Shown here: positions 26,327 through 34,226 of the stretch, in pieces
Layout of the letters: each line of letters begins with the position of its first letter
How positions within the stretch are numbered: the first letter of the stretch is position 1
From: Bradyrhizobium sp. JYMT SZCCT0428
Lineage (GTDB): Bacteria; Pseudomonadota; Alphaproteobacteria; Rhizobiales; Xanthobacteraceae
DNA: 64,000 nt
Assembly: GCF_018131075.1 (NCBI RefSeq)
Contig: NZ_JAFCLS010000009.1
Coordinates: 62,001 to 126,000, forward strand
Direction: 5' to 3'
Notes under the pieces: generated by a model
The model's database searches: none
Told to the model about the DNA's origin: nothing
Seen by the model: only the letters and a program-made list of their open reading frames with translations
Translations under genes and position numbers: made by a program

Positions 26327-26679
26327 ATTTTCGCACATCCCAAAGCGTTTTCCAGCGAAGTGGATACCGGTTCGCGTCAAGAAAACGCGTCAAACCAAGA
26401 ATCTATAGCCAGTTCCGATTCAATCGGAACTGGCTATTGGGGAACCGCAAATCGAAAACTGACAAATAGATGTACAACCTTCAATTGATTGATGATACTA
26501 TCTCATTCTCTTGGGGAGGGGTTGGGGGCGTCCTGTTCACGCCATGACGTTCCCATGGGGTCGGCGCGCTGTGCGGTTTCCTCTAGCCCCGGTGCCGTGC
26601 AGCGCGCGACCTGTTCTGCCGCCTGCGGCTTTTCGCCTTGAGCAGTGCCCGGCAGGCACGGCAACACCAAACTGCCGCC
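26327..26679. other. Intergenic region with repeat and long hairpin
   Basis: The 353-base gap holds at 26342-26395 a stretch (aaagcgttttccagcgaagt... gaaaacgcgtc) that I recognise as a dispersed Rhizobiales intergenic repeat. Next comes a nearly loop-free 16-base palindrome at 26405-26437 (atagccagttccgatt / aatcggaactggctat). The hairpin has no T-run but may still end udgX transcription. The remaining 240 bases carry no convincing gene; the open frame before the GNAT start is unsupported. Confidence 0.6.
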
Positions 26680-27162
26680 ATGCAGATTCAAGCCGCGCGC
26701 AAATCCGACATACCCGCCATCATGCGCATCGAACGCGTGGAAGGTTATTTGCGTCTGGTCGGCCGATGGGACGCCGAACAGCACGCCGCTGAAATCGAAA
26801 ACCCGTCTTCCCGATATCTGGTGGCGTGCGGTGGACCGGAGATTGCCGGATTTGCCATTTTACAAGGCGTCGGAAGCGCCAACCAATGCGTTCGGCTCAG
26901 GCGCATCGCGGTTGGAACTCCCGGGTGCGGCGTCGGATCGGACCTGCTGCGATCGGTCCTGCAAATCTGCTTCGAGGACCTGGCGGCGCATCGCGTCGAA
27001 CTCTTTGTTTTCGTTGAGAATGAACGGGCCTACCGGACTTACCTCAAAACCCGGTTTGTCGAGGAAGGCGTGGTTCGCGATCTGCACCGGGACCCCGACG
27101 GAACCTTCCGGTCGATGCGCCTGATGTCCATGCTCAGCGGGGAATGGGCAACGCGCCCCTGA
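26680..27162 (+). CDS. GNAT-family N-acetyltransferase
   Basis: The 160-residue acetyltransferase starts MQIQAARKSDIPAIMRIE, a typical GNAT beginning. The acetyl-CoA-binding motif A is LRRIAVGTPGCGVGSDLLRS (about residues 76-95), followed by HRVELFVFVENERAYRTYLK. The substrate is unknown. The ATG is chosen because the fold begins there; an upstream TTG in frame is possible but weak, and the ribosome-binding site is poor in either case. Confidence 0.8.
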   Translation: MQIQAARKSDIPAIMRIERVEGYLRLVGRWDAEQHAAEIENPSSRYLVACGGPEIAGFAILQGVGSANQCVRLRRIAVGTPGCGVGSDLLRSVLQICFEDLAAHRVELFVFVENERAYRTYLKTRFVEEGVVRDLHRDPDGTFRSMRLMSMLSGEWATRP

Positions 27163-27188
27163 CATACCGGCACGCGTGGACGCCGCCC

Positions 27189-27206
27189 CTGTCATCTAAC
27201 CTTCAA
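27189..27206 (+). promoter_or_regulatory. Candidate Pho box upstream of pit
   Basis: CTGTCAT-ctaa-CCTTCAA: the first half-site is a perfect PhoB heptamer, the spacer is the expected 4 bases, and the second half matches 4 of 7. It lies 50 bases before the phosphate transporter start, where PhoB control would make sense. Only one half is convincing. Confidence 0.4.
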
Positions 27207-27255
27207 CTCCATCGGTCAAAAGATTAACCGCCGTTAGTATTTCAGGGGGTTTGCC

Positions 27256-28876
27256 ATGACCGATATGACACTCAATTCATCGATGGGAGCACCGATCCAG
27301 CCGGCTTCCAGGCCCAATCTCGACAAGGGTTTCAACCCACTCACGATGATCCTGTTCTTCGGCATTCTCGCGGCCGGGTTCCTGTTCGTGATGTACAGCA
27401 TCTATGTCGACGTCGAAGCCACCGGCGCCAAGGTGACGACCTATCTGCCCTATATCCTGCTGCTGGTCGCGCTCGTGATCGCGCTCGGTTTCGAATTCGT
27501 CAACGGCTTCCACGACACCGCCAATGCGGTCGCGACCGTGATCTACACCCATTCGCTGCCGGCCGAATTTGCCGTGATGTGGTCGGGCTTCTTCAACTTC
27601 CTCGGCGTGCTGCTGTCATCGGGCGCGGTCGCGTTCGGCATCGTCTCGCTGCTGCCGGTCGAACTGATCCTGCAGGTCGGGAGCGGCGCCGGCTTTGCGA
27701 TGGTGTTCGCGCTCCTGATCGCCGCGATCGTGTGGAATCTCGGCACCTGGTATCTGGGCCTGCCGGCATCCAGCTCGCACACCCTGATCGGCTCGATCAT
27801 CGGCGTCGGCATCGCCAACGCGCTGATGCGCGGCCGCGACGGCACCTCGGGCGTCGATTGGACCAAGGCCCGAAATCGGCTACGCGCTGCTGCTGTCGCC
27901 GCTGTTCGGCTTCTGCATGGCGGCCATCCTGCTGCTGGTCCTGAAGTTCGTCGTGCGCAACCCGGCGCTGTACGCAGCGCCCGAAGCCAACAAGCCGCCG
28001 CCGCTGTGGATCCGCAGCATCCTGATCGCCACCTGCACCGGTGTCAGCTTCGCGCATGGTTCGAACGACGGCCAGAAGGGCATGGGCCTGATCATGCTGA
28101 TCCTGATCGGCACCGTGCCGACCGCCTACGCGCTGAACCGCGCGCTGCCGGAATCGCAGGTGGTGCAGTTCCAGAAGACCTCCGAGGCAGCTTCCAAGGT
28201 GGTCGCCGCCAAGGGCGCCGGCCACAGCATCATCGGCGATCCGCGCCCGGCGGTGACGCAATATGTCGCCGCGCGCAAGATCAGCGAAGGCACCTATCCC
28301 TCGCTGGCCGTGCTGGTGAAGGATGTCGGCGATCAGGTGCAGAAATACGGCACCCTCAACAAGGTGCCGGCTGAAGCCGTCGGCAACACCCGTAACGACA
28401 TGTACCTGACCTCGGAAGCGATCCGCTTTTTGATGAAGGACAAGGAAAACGACCTCAAGAAGGAAGAGGTCGAGACCCTCAAGGCCTACAAGGCCTCGCT
28501 CGACAGCGCCACCAAGTTCATCCCGACCTGGGTCAAGATCGCGGTCGCGATCGCGCTCGGCCTCGGCACCATGATCGGCTGGAAGCGCATCGTCATCACC
28601 GTCGGCGAAAAGATCGGCAAGACGCACCTGACCTACGCGCAGGGCGCCTCCGCCGAGTTGGTTGCCGCCGGCACCATCGGCGCCGCCGACATATTCGGCC
28701 TGCCGGTCTCGACCACCCACGTGCTGTCGTCGGGTGTCGCCGGAACCATGGCAGCCAACGGCTCCGGCCTGCAGCTAGCCACCATCCGCAACCTCTTGAT
28801 GGCCTGGGTGCTGACGCTGCCGGCCGCGATCTGTCTGTCGGCCAGCCTCTACGTGCTGTTCTCCTACATATTCTGA
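27256..28876 (+). pseudogene. pit: Pit-family inorganic phosphate transporter, frameshifted
   Basis: A Pit phosphate permease is split by one frameshift at 27871. The first 205 codons contain [20 protein letters not shown] and [18 protein letters not shown]. After KA, the continuation ([20 protein letters not shown]) is read one base later and runs to 28876, including [20 protein letters not shown] and GLPVSTTHVLSSGVAG. Both duplicated signatures of the family are therefore present, and the restored protein would have about 539 residues and many membrane helices. One extra base (or two missing) within aaggcccgaa explains it. It may be a sequencing error. Confidence 0.85.
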
Positions 28877-28878
28877 CG

Positions 28879-28946
28879 AGAGACTGCGGCGGTCTCTTTT
28901 CCGCTGCAACGCAACAGAAAGGCCCGCGCCACCGCGCGGGCCTTTT
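28879..28946 (+). terminator. Tandem terminators after pit
   Basis: Two hairpins follow the pit stop. A small one (agagac / gtctct, 28879-28897) is followed by ttt. A strong one (ggcccgcgc / gcgcgggcc, 28921-28942, loop cacc) is followed by tttt. Together they should stop plus-strand transcription. Confidence 0.85.
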
Positions 28947-29122
28947 CACGTGTGAGCCAAGCGCCGACTGAATCGCCCTGCGACTAAACCAAGACGAAAG
29001 GAAATTCGGGCATGATCGGCTCTTGAAGTAGAACCGAAGCTCGCGATTCATACGCATCATTCGTTACGCGAACCAGCATCCGCTTCGCCCCAAACGCCCT
29101 CGCTCATTTCGCTAAAAACAAA

Positions 29123-29148
29123 AACGCCTGCATGGACATGCAGGCGTT
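29123..29148 (-). terminator. Intrinsic terminator of the first M20 gene
   Basis: A 12-base perfect stem aacgcctgcatg / catgcaggcgtt. Read on the minus strand it is followed by tttgtttttagc, the T-rich tail expected 37 bases after the stop of the amidohydrolase gene at 29185. The rest of the 308-base gap (28877-29184) holds the pit terminators and no gene. Confidence 0.85.
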
Positions 29149-29184
29149 CTCTCAAGTTCTTGCGAAACTTCATCTAGCCGGCCG

Positions 29185-30357
29185 TCACGCCGGCAGCGCA
29201 TTCTCCACCAGCTTGATCCAGTACGACGTGCCGTGGACGATCGCCTCGTCGTTGAAATTATATTCGGGGTGATGCAGGCCCGCGGTGTCGCCATTGCCGC
29301 AGAAGATGAACGCGCCCGGCCGCGCTTCCAGCATGTAGGAAAAGTCCTCCGCGCCCATCAGCGGCGGGGTCTCGTGCACATTGGCCTCCCCCGCGATTTC
29401 CCTGGCGATCCGCGTGGCGAACTCGGTTTGCGAAGCATGGTTGACCGTGACGGGATAACCACGCTTGTAGGTGAGGTCGATCTTGGCGCCGGTGACCTGC
29501 GCCACGCCGGCGACCACTTCGTGCACGCGCTTCTCGACCAATGCACGAACTTCCGGAGTCAACGTCCTGATCGTGCCGCGTAATTCGGCGGTTTGCGGGA
29601 TCACGTTGCGGGCGTTGCCGGCCTGGAATTCGCAGACCGAAATCACCGCCGACTCCAGCGGATCGATGCTGCGCGACACGATCGATTGCAACGCGGTGAC
29701 CACCTGTGCGCCGACCAGCACGGAATCGATGCAGATGTGCGGGCGTGCCGCGTGGCCGCCGAGCCCGGTGATCTTGATGTCGAGCTCATCGGTCGCCGCC
29801 ATGATCGGACCGGTGCGAATGGCGAAGCTGCCGACCGGAATGCCCGGACCATTGTGCATGCCAAAGACCTGCTCGATGCCGAAACGGTCCATCAGGCCGT
29901 CCTTGATCATCGCGTCGGCGCCCGCGCCACCCTCTTCGGCGGGCTGGAAGATCACGACCGCATCGCCGGCGAAGTTGCGGGTCTCGGCGAGATAGCGGGC
30001 GGCCCCGAGCAGCATCGCGGTGTGGCCGTCATGGCCGCAGGCATGCATCTTGCCGGGATTCCTGGAGGCATAAGGCAGGTTGGTCGCCTCCTCGATCGGC
30101 AGCGCGTCCATGTCGGCGCGCAGCCCGATCACCTTGATGTCGCCCTTGCCGGCCGGCTTCTTGCCCTTGATGACGCCGACCACGCCGGTACGGCCGAGGC
30201 CGGTCGTGACCTCGTCGCAGCCGAATTCGCGCAAGCGATCCGCCACGAATGCCGCAGTGCGGTGCACGTCATACAGCAATTCGGGGTGTTGATGGATATC
30301 GCGGCGCCAGGCCTGAATATCGGGTTGAAGATCGGCGACGCGGTTGACGATGGGCAT
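29185..30357 (-). CDS. M20-family amidohydrolase (hippurate hydrolase-like), copy 1
   Basis: The 390-residue zinc peptidase-like amidohydrolase carries metal ligands in MHACGHDGHTAMLLGAARYL, QPAEEGGAGADAMI, GMHNGPGIPVGSF and GAEDFSYMLEARPG. The family cleaves N-acyl amino acids (hippurate, IAA conjugates and similar). The ATG at 30357 (MPIVNRVADLQPD) is chosen because copy 2 starts identically; an earlier in-frame start is unsupported. It is a close paralogue of the gene at 30797, with about the same length, so it is a recent tandem duplication. The two are separated by a small membrane-protein gene. Confidence 0.92.
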   Translation of the reverse strand: MPIVNRVADLQPDIQAWRRDIHQHPELLYDVHRTAAFVADRLREFGCDEVTTGLGRTGVVGVIKGKKPAGKGDIKVIGLRADMDALPIEEATNLPYASRNPGKMHACGHDGHTAMLLGAARYLAETRNFAGDAVVIFQPAEEGGAGADAMIKDGLMDRFGIEQVFGMHNGPGIPVGSFAIRTGPIMAATDELDIKITGLGGHAARPHICIDSVLVGAQVVTALQSIVSRSIDPLESAVISVCEFQAGNARNVIPQTAELRGTIRTLTPEVRALVEKRVHEVVAGVAQVTGAKIDLTYKRGYPVTVNHASQTEFATRIAREIAGEANVHETPPLMGAEDFSYMLEARPGAFIFCGNGDTAGLHHPEYNFNDEAIVHGTSYWIKLVENALPA

Positions 30358-30376
30358 TGCAAATTCTCTGCTTCCG

Positions 30377-30412
30377 GGTTGAACGCCTGCCCTGTCTAGC
30401 ATGCAAGACGCG
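30377..30412 (-). promoter_or_regulatory. Conserved upstream block of M20 copy 1
   Basis: On the minus strand, cgcgtcttgcatgcta and gcgttcaacc are shared with the region before copy 2 (31989-32025). TTGCAT and TTCAAC are 17 bases apart here and 18 there, close to promoter spacing. It may be the promoter or an operator retained from the duplication. Confidence 0.4.
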
Positions 30413-30516
30413 CTCCACCCAGCACTCTGCCGCAGAGGCCCTATCCACTCGGAGCGCTTGCCAAAGGGGGATCCCGGGCGGGCTTGCCGTCTTAACGCTT
30501 TGCGCGTCGGCGGCCC

Positions 30517-30696
30517 TCAGGCCGGGCCACCATTCCTGCGGTGCAGGTTCGGAAACAGGAACACCAGAGGGAGTGCCAGCGGCCCGATGAACGCAGCAAT
30601 CCATCCCCAAACCTTGAAGCTGCGTCCGCGACGCTCGGCCAGTCGGCCGGCAAGGTAGATCGAAATCACGAAAGCGACCAGGGTAACGATGTCCAC
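30517..30696 (-). CDS. Small membrane protein (59 residues)
   Basis: The product is a hydrophobic short protein with two helices (about residues 2-17 and 32-50) and basic loops, ending FPNLHRRNGGPA. The preferred start is GTG at 30696 with GGAG 8 bases upstream; an in-frame start 69 bases earlier has no such site. It lies between the two duplicated M20 genes on the same strand. Function unknown. Confidence 0.55.
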   Translation of the reverse strand: MDIVTLVAFVISIYLAGRLAERRGRSFKVWGWIAAFIGPLALPLVFLFPNLHRRNGGPA

Positions 30697-30796
30697 GGCG
30701 CACGCTCCAATGCTGCCTCGCGCTAGGCATAGCATGCAGCTGGTTGCGCTGCGACCGGCCGTCAATCACCTCTGGTTGAACCGACTGTGAACGGCC

Positions 30797-31969
30797 TCAA
30801 GCCGCCAGCGTGTTCTCGACCAGCTTGATCCAGTACGAGGTGCCGAACACGAGGGCCTCGTCGTTGAAATTGTATTCGGGGTGATGCAGCCCCGCGCTGT
30901 CGCCGTTGCCGCAGAAGATCAGCGCTCCCGGCCGCTGTTCCAGCATGAAGGCGAAATCCTCGCCGGCCATCAGCGGCGGCATCTCGTTCACGTTGGCGTC
31001 GCCGGCAATTTCCCGGGCGGCCCGGACAGCGACGTCGGTCTGCGGCATATGGTTGACCGTTACCGGGTAGCCGCGGTTGTAGGTCAGGTCGATCTTCGCG
31101 CCCGTGATCTGCGCCACCCCGGCGACGACCTCGCGCACGCGCTTTTCCACCAGTTTCCGCACCCCGCCGTCCAGGGTCCGGACGGTGCCTGCCAGTTCAG
31201 CGGTTTGCGGGATCACGTTGCGGGCATGGCCGGCGTGAAATTCGCAGATCGAAATGACCGCCGATTCCAGCGGATCGACGCTGCGCGACACGATCGACTG
31301 CAGCGCATTGATCAGCTGCGCGCCGACCAGCACGGAGTCGATGCATTTGTGCGGACGCGCGGCATGCCCGCCCCGCCCCTCGATCCGGATGAAGACGGCG
31401 TCACCTCCGGCCATGATCGGACCGGGGCGGATGGCGAAGCTGCCGACCGGAATGCCCGGACCGTTGTGCATGCCGTAGACCTGCTCGATGCCGAAGCGGT
31501 CCATCAGCCCGTCCTCGAGCATCGCAACGGCCCCCGCACCGCCCTCTTCCGCCGGCTGGAAGATCACGACCGCATCGCCGGCAAAATTACGTGTCTCGGT
31601 GAGATAGCGGGCCGCGCCCAGCAGCATGGCGGTGTGGCCGTCATGGCCGCAGGCGTGCATCAAGCCCGGGTTCTTCGAAGCATAAGGCAGGTTGGTCGCT
31701 TCCTCGATCGGCAGCGCATCCATGTCGGCGCGCAGCCCGATCACCTTCACCTCACCCTTGCCGGTGGGCCGATTGCCCTTGATGACGCCGACCACGCCGG
31801 TGCGGCCAATACCGGTGACCACCTCGTCGCAGCCGAATTCGCGCAACCGGTCCGCCACCAGCGCCGCCGTGCGGTGCACCTCGTACAACAGCTCGGGGTG
31901 TTGATGGATATCGCGGCGCCAGGCCTGGATATCGGGTTGCAGATCGGCGACGCGGTTGACAATGGGCAT
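30797..31969 (-). CDS. M20-family amidohydrolase (hippurate hydrolase-like), copy 2
   Basis: The 390-residue paralogue of the gene at 29185 starts MPIVNRVADLQPDIQAWRRD and keeps the same metal-binding segments (MHACGHDGHTAMLLG, QPAEEGGAGAVAM, GMHNGPG, AGEDFAFMLEQRPG). Differences cluster in the dimerisation domain (for example FIRIEGRGGHAARPHKCIDS). It is transcribed divergently from amiC, 228 bases away. Release of amino acids or small amides from conjugates could link it to the amide locus, but that is inference. Confidence 0.92.
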   Translation of the reverse strand: MPIVNRVADLQPDIQAWRRDIHQHPELLYEVHRTAALVADRLREFGCDEVVTGIGRTGVVGVIKGNRPTGKGEVKVIGLRADMDALPIEEATNLPYASKNPGLMHACGHDGHTAMLLGAARYLTETRNFAGDAVVIFQPAEEGGAGAVAMLEDGLMDRFGIEQVYGMHNGPGIPVGSFAIRPGPIMAGGDAVFIRIEGRGGHAARPHKCIDSVLVGAQLINALQSIVSRSVDPLESAVISICEFHAGHARNVIPQTAELAGTVRTLDGGVRKLVEKRVREVVAGVAQITGAKIDLTYNRGYPVTVNHMPQTDVAVRAAREIAGDANVNEMPPLMAGEDFAFMLEQRPGALIFCGNGDSAGLHHPEYNFNDEALVFGTSYWIKLVENTLAA

Positions 31970-31988
31970 GGAACTGATCGTTTCTTCT

Positions 31989-32025
31989 GGTTGAACGCTG
32001 GTGCCTCTGTAGCATGCAAGACGCG
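31989..32025 (-). promoter_or_regulatory. Conserved upstream block of M20 copy 2
   Basis: This block contains the same cgcgtcttgcatgcta ... gcgttcaacc elements (minus strand) found before copy 1, 20-57 bases ahead of the start codon. The flanking sequence has diverged, so retention suggests selection, most simply as a promoter. Confidence 0.4.
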
Positions 32026-32114
32026 AACCACCCAAACATCCGCCGGGCAAACTGCCGTTGCCAGCCCGACCTGAACTCGCTAAGCTGCCGACGACGGCAT
32101 GATTGGCCGTAGTA

Positions 32115-32186
32115 ACGGCAGGTTTGGCCGTACCTCATGAGCAGGGTAGCTCTCGACCGGCAACGGGCGGGAGCTTTTTGTTTTTT
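32115..32186 (+). promoter_or_regulatory. Candidate ANTAR-type leader with attenuator before amiC
   Basis: Three ordered RNA structures are visible. Hairpin 1 is acggc-AGGTTTG-gccgt (32115-32131). Hairpin 2 is gagc-AGGGTA-gctc (32139-32152), a hexaloop with A at position 1 and G at position 4. The terminator stem agctctcg / cgggagct (32148-32155 and 32168-32175) is followed by ttttgtttttt up to 32186. The 3' arm of hairpin 2 is the 5' arm of the terminator, so they exclude each other. ANTAR proteins such as AmiR bind this layout to allow readthrough. amiC begins 11 bases later. Confidence 0.6.
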
Positions 32187-32197
32187 GGACGGATGCA

Positions 32198-33346
32198 ATG
32201 GACGCAGGCAGCTGGCGAGTAGGCGTTTTGTTTTCCGAAACCGGCGTTACCGCTGCGATCGAGAGAACGCAGCGCGCGGCGACCCTGCTGGCGATCCAGC
32301 AGATCAATGCCGCCGGCGGCGTGCGTGGCAAGCCGATCGAACCGATTTGCTACGACCCCGGCTCGGTCCCGCATCAATACCGCGAGCTGGCCGTCAGGCT
32401 GTGCGATGAAGATCATGTGCGGATGATCTTCGGCTGCCACATGTCCAGTACGCGCAAGGCGGCGCTTCCGATCATTGAAGCGCGAGGCGCCCTGCTGTTC
32501 TATCCCACGCTGTATGAAGGCTTCGAATATTCGCGCAATTGCATTTACACCGGGGCCTCTCCCAACCAGAACTCGGTCCAGCTCGTCGACTACCTCACCA
32601 ACAATTACGGCCGCCGGGTCTTCCTGGTAGGCTCGAACTACGTTTACCCTTACGAATCAAATCGCATTATCGCCGATCTGTTTCTTCAGGCCGGCGGCGA
32701 GGTCCTCGACGAGCTTTACGTGCCGCTGGATCTAACTCCGCTTCATATCGAAAAGATCATTCAGCGCGTCAAAGCAAGTAAGCCGGATGTCATCTATTCG
32801 ACCATCGTCGGCGCCGGCATCATTCCGTGCTTCAACGCACTGGTTCAGTCCGGCCTCGACATGTCCAAAACGCCGGTCGCAAGCCTCTCCACCAGCGAGG
32901 CCGATCTCGTCCAAATGGCGCCGGAGGTGATCCGCGGGCATATCACCGCCGCGCCGTTCTTCTCGACGCTCGGCAGTGCGCAGGCGCAGGCATTCGTCCG
33001 GGCCTGCCGCGAGGCTTGCGGACCGGATACGCCGGTGACTGCGCCGGCGGAAGCCGCGTATTTTCAGGTCTTCCTCTATGCCGCAGCGCTGGAACGAGCG
33101 GGCAGCGATCGCTACAGCGAACTGCTGCCGGCGCTCTATGAAGTGGAATTCGAGGCCCCGCAGGGGAAAGTGAAGATCGAACGGCTGAACAACCATACGC
33201 ATCTGTGGCCCCGCGTTGCCAAGGTCAATGCGCGTGGCGAGTACGAAATCGTGCACGAACCCACGGTGCGGGTTCAGCCTGATCCCTTCATGCTGGAGCA
33301 TCGGCTGGGTTCATCCGAACCCGTGCCGCAGCCCGTGCGAATGTAG
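32198..33346 (+). CDS. amiC: AmiC, cytoplasmic amide sensor and AmiR repressor
   Basis: The 382-residue periplasmic-binding-fold protein has no signal peptide. It closely follows Pseudomonas AmiC: GVLFSETGVTAAIERTQRA, GCHMSSTRKAALPIIE, YPTLYEGFEYSRN and APQGKVKIERLNNH. AmiC holds AmiR in an inactive complex and releases it when a short aliphatic amide binds. The ATG follows a weak GGAC site. It is co-transcribed with amiR, which begins 10 bases after its stop, and is divergent from the M20 gene. Confidence 0.9.
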   Translation: MDAGSWRVGVLFSETGVTAAIERTQRAATLLAIQQINAAGGVRGKPIEPICYDPGSVPHQYRELAVRLCDEDHVRMIFGCHMSSTRKAALPIIEARGALLFYPTLYEGFEYSRNCIYTGASPNQNSVQLVDYLTNNYGRRVFLVGSNYVYPYESNRIIADLFLQAGGEVLDELYVPLDLTPLHIEKIIQRVKASKPDVIYSTIVGAGIIPCFNALVQSGLDMSKTPVASLSTSEADLVQMAPEVIRGHITAAPFFSTLGSAQAQAFVRACREACGPDTPVTAPAEAAYFQVFLYAAALERAGSDRYSELLPALYEVEFEAPQGKVKIERLNNHTHLWPRVAKVNARGEYEIVHEPTVRVQPDPFMLEHRLGSSEPVPQPVRM

Positions 33347-33356
33347 CGGAGAGCCC

Positions 33357-33952
33357 GTGTCCGTCGCGCTATTGAAAGATCTGCGGGACCTCAACGTTCT
33401 CGTCATTCATCCTTCGGACACCGAGGGAGAGTTTCTGGTCGATCATCTGCGCCGGATCGGATGCACGGTGAATTGCCGCTGGCCCGTCCCCACCGAACTG
33501 CCGCCGCATACGGATGTGCTGTTTCTTTCGATCGACGACGAGACGCGCCCCGAAACCGAACGGCTGCTCAAATCCATCACGCAACCGGCGCCGACCATCC
33601 TGGCGATCGTCTCTTACGAAAATCCATCGACGCTGCAGATCGTTCTCGAAAGCGGAGCGCTGGCCGTCATCGAGCGGCCGCTGAAACCGTTCGGGCTGCT
33701 GACGAACCTCGCGATCGCGCGAAATCTCTGGCTGCAGCAACAGGCGCTCAGCAAGCAGGCGCGCAAGTACAAGCGCCGGCTGCTTGGCGATCAAAGAATG
33801 GCGAAGGCAAAAGCGATCCTGATGTCGAGCAGCAGGCTCAGCGAGTCCGAGGCCTATCACGCGCGATGGCGAGCCGCGTTCCGGTGGACGAGGTTGCCAA
33901 TCTGATCATCAGGTCCGAAGATATGTTACGCAGCAGAGCGCAAGCAGATTAG
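33357..33952 (+). pseudogene. amiR: AmiR, ANTAR-domain antiterminator, frameshifted
   Basis: The product has an N-terminal pseudo-receiver domain (LNVLVIHPSDTEGEFLVDHL, RRIGCTV) and a coiled coil (QQALSKQARKYKRRLL). The ANTAR domain then starts at AKAKAILMSSSRLSESEAYH. At 33860-33863 the frame shifts: the typical helix AMASRVPVDEVANLIIRSED continues one register away and ends at 33952. Compared with family members about 13 bases (4-5 residues) seem lost. Read as written, the frame stops at 33905 with a non-ANTAR tail. The start is GTG with CGGAGAG upstream. AmiR binds leader RNA to prevent termination. Confidence 0.82.
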
Positions 33953-34016
33953 GCTTGCAAATGATTGCGGGAGCAGATTAGCATATTGACGTTGATAGTG
34001 CCCCTCATGGGCGCCG

Positions 34017-34128
34017 TCAGGACGTCCCCTCACAACGAGGCCACGTCTTGACGTAGCGGCGGAATGTTCTCCGAACCGCAGGTGGCAGAGTTGCCCGCAG
34101 ACCGTTGACCCGGTCCTGCGGGTTTTTT
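34017..34128 (+). promoter_or_regulatory. Candidate ANTAR-type leader with attenuator before the transporter
   Basis: An upstream 9-base stem (tcaggacgt / acgtcttga, 34017-34051) precedes hairpin 1 (gcggcgga-ATGTTC-tccgaaccgc, 34056-34079, with an AA bulge). Hairpin 2 is ggc-AGAGTT-gcc (34084-34095). The terminator is cccgcag accg / cggt c ctgcggg (34094-34122) followed by tttttt. Hairpin 2 and the terminator share bases. Hairpin-2 loops here and before amiC both read AGRGTW, and hairpin-1 loops both begin ANGTT. This is the expected target of the adjacent AmiR. About 98 bases separate it from the transporter start. Confidence 0.6.
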
Positions 34129-34226
34129 GTTGCCGGCTGACAGAGACGTCAGCGTCTTCCCAAACCAGTCATCACGCTGAGTCATTTCAGCAGTGCCCGA
34201 AGCTTTGCACAAACCAGGGGAACAAG

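Noticed and set aside
24830..26380. Open frame of 516 codons on the minus strand opposite udgX
   Set aside because: Mirror frame of a gene with clear glycosylase motifs; composition is of a shadow frame.
33943..33981. Direct repeat agcagattag (two copies, 29 bases apart) after amiR
   Set aside because: Short, one copy overlaps the amiR stop, and no regulator with such a site is known to me.
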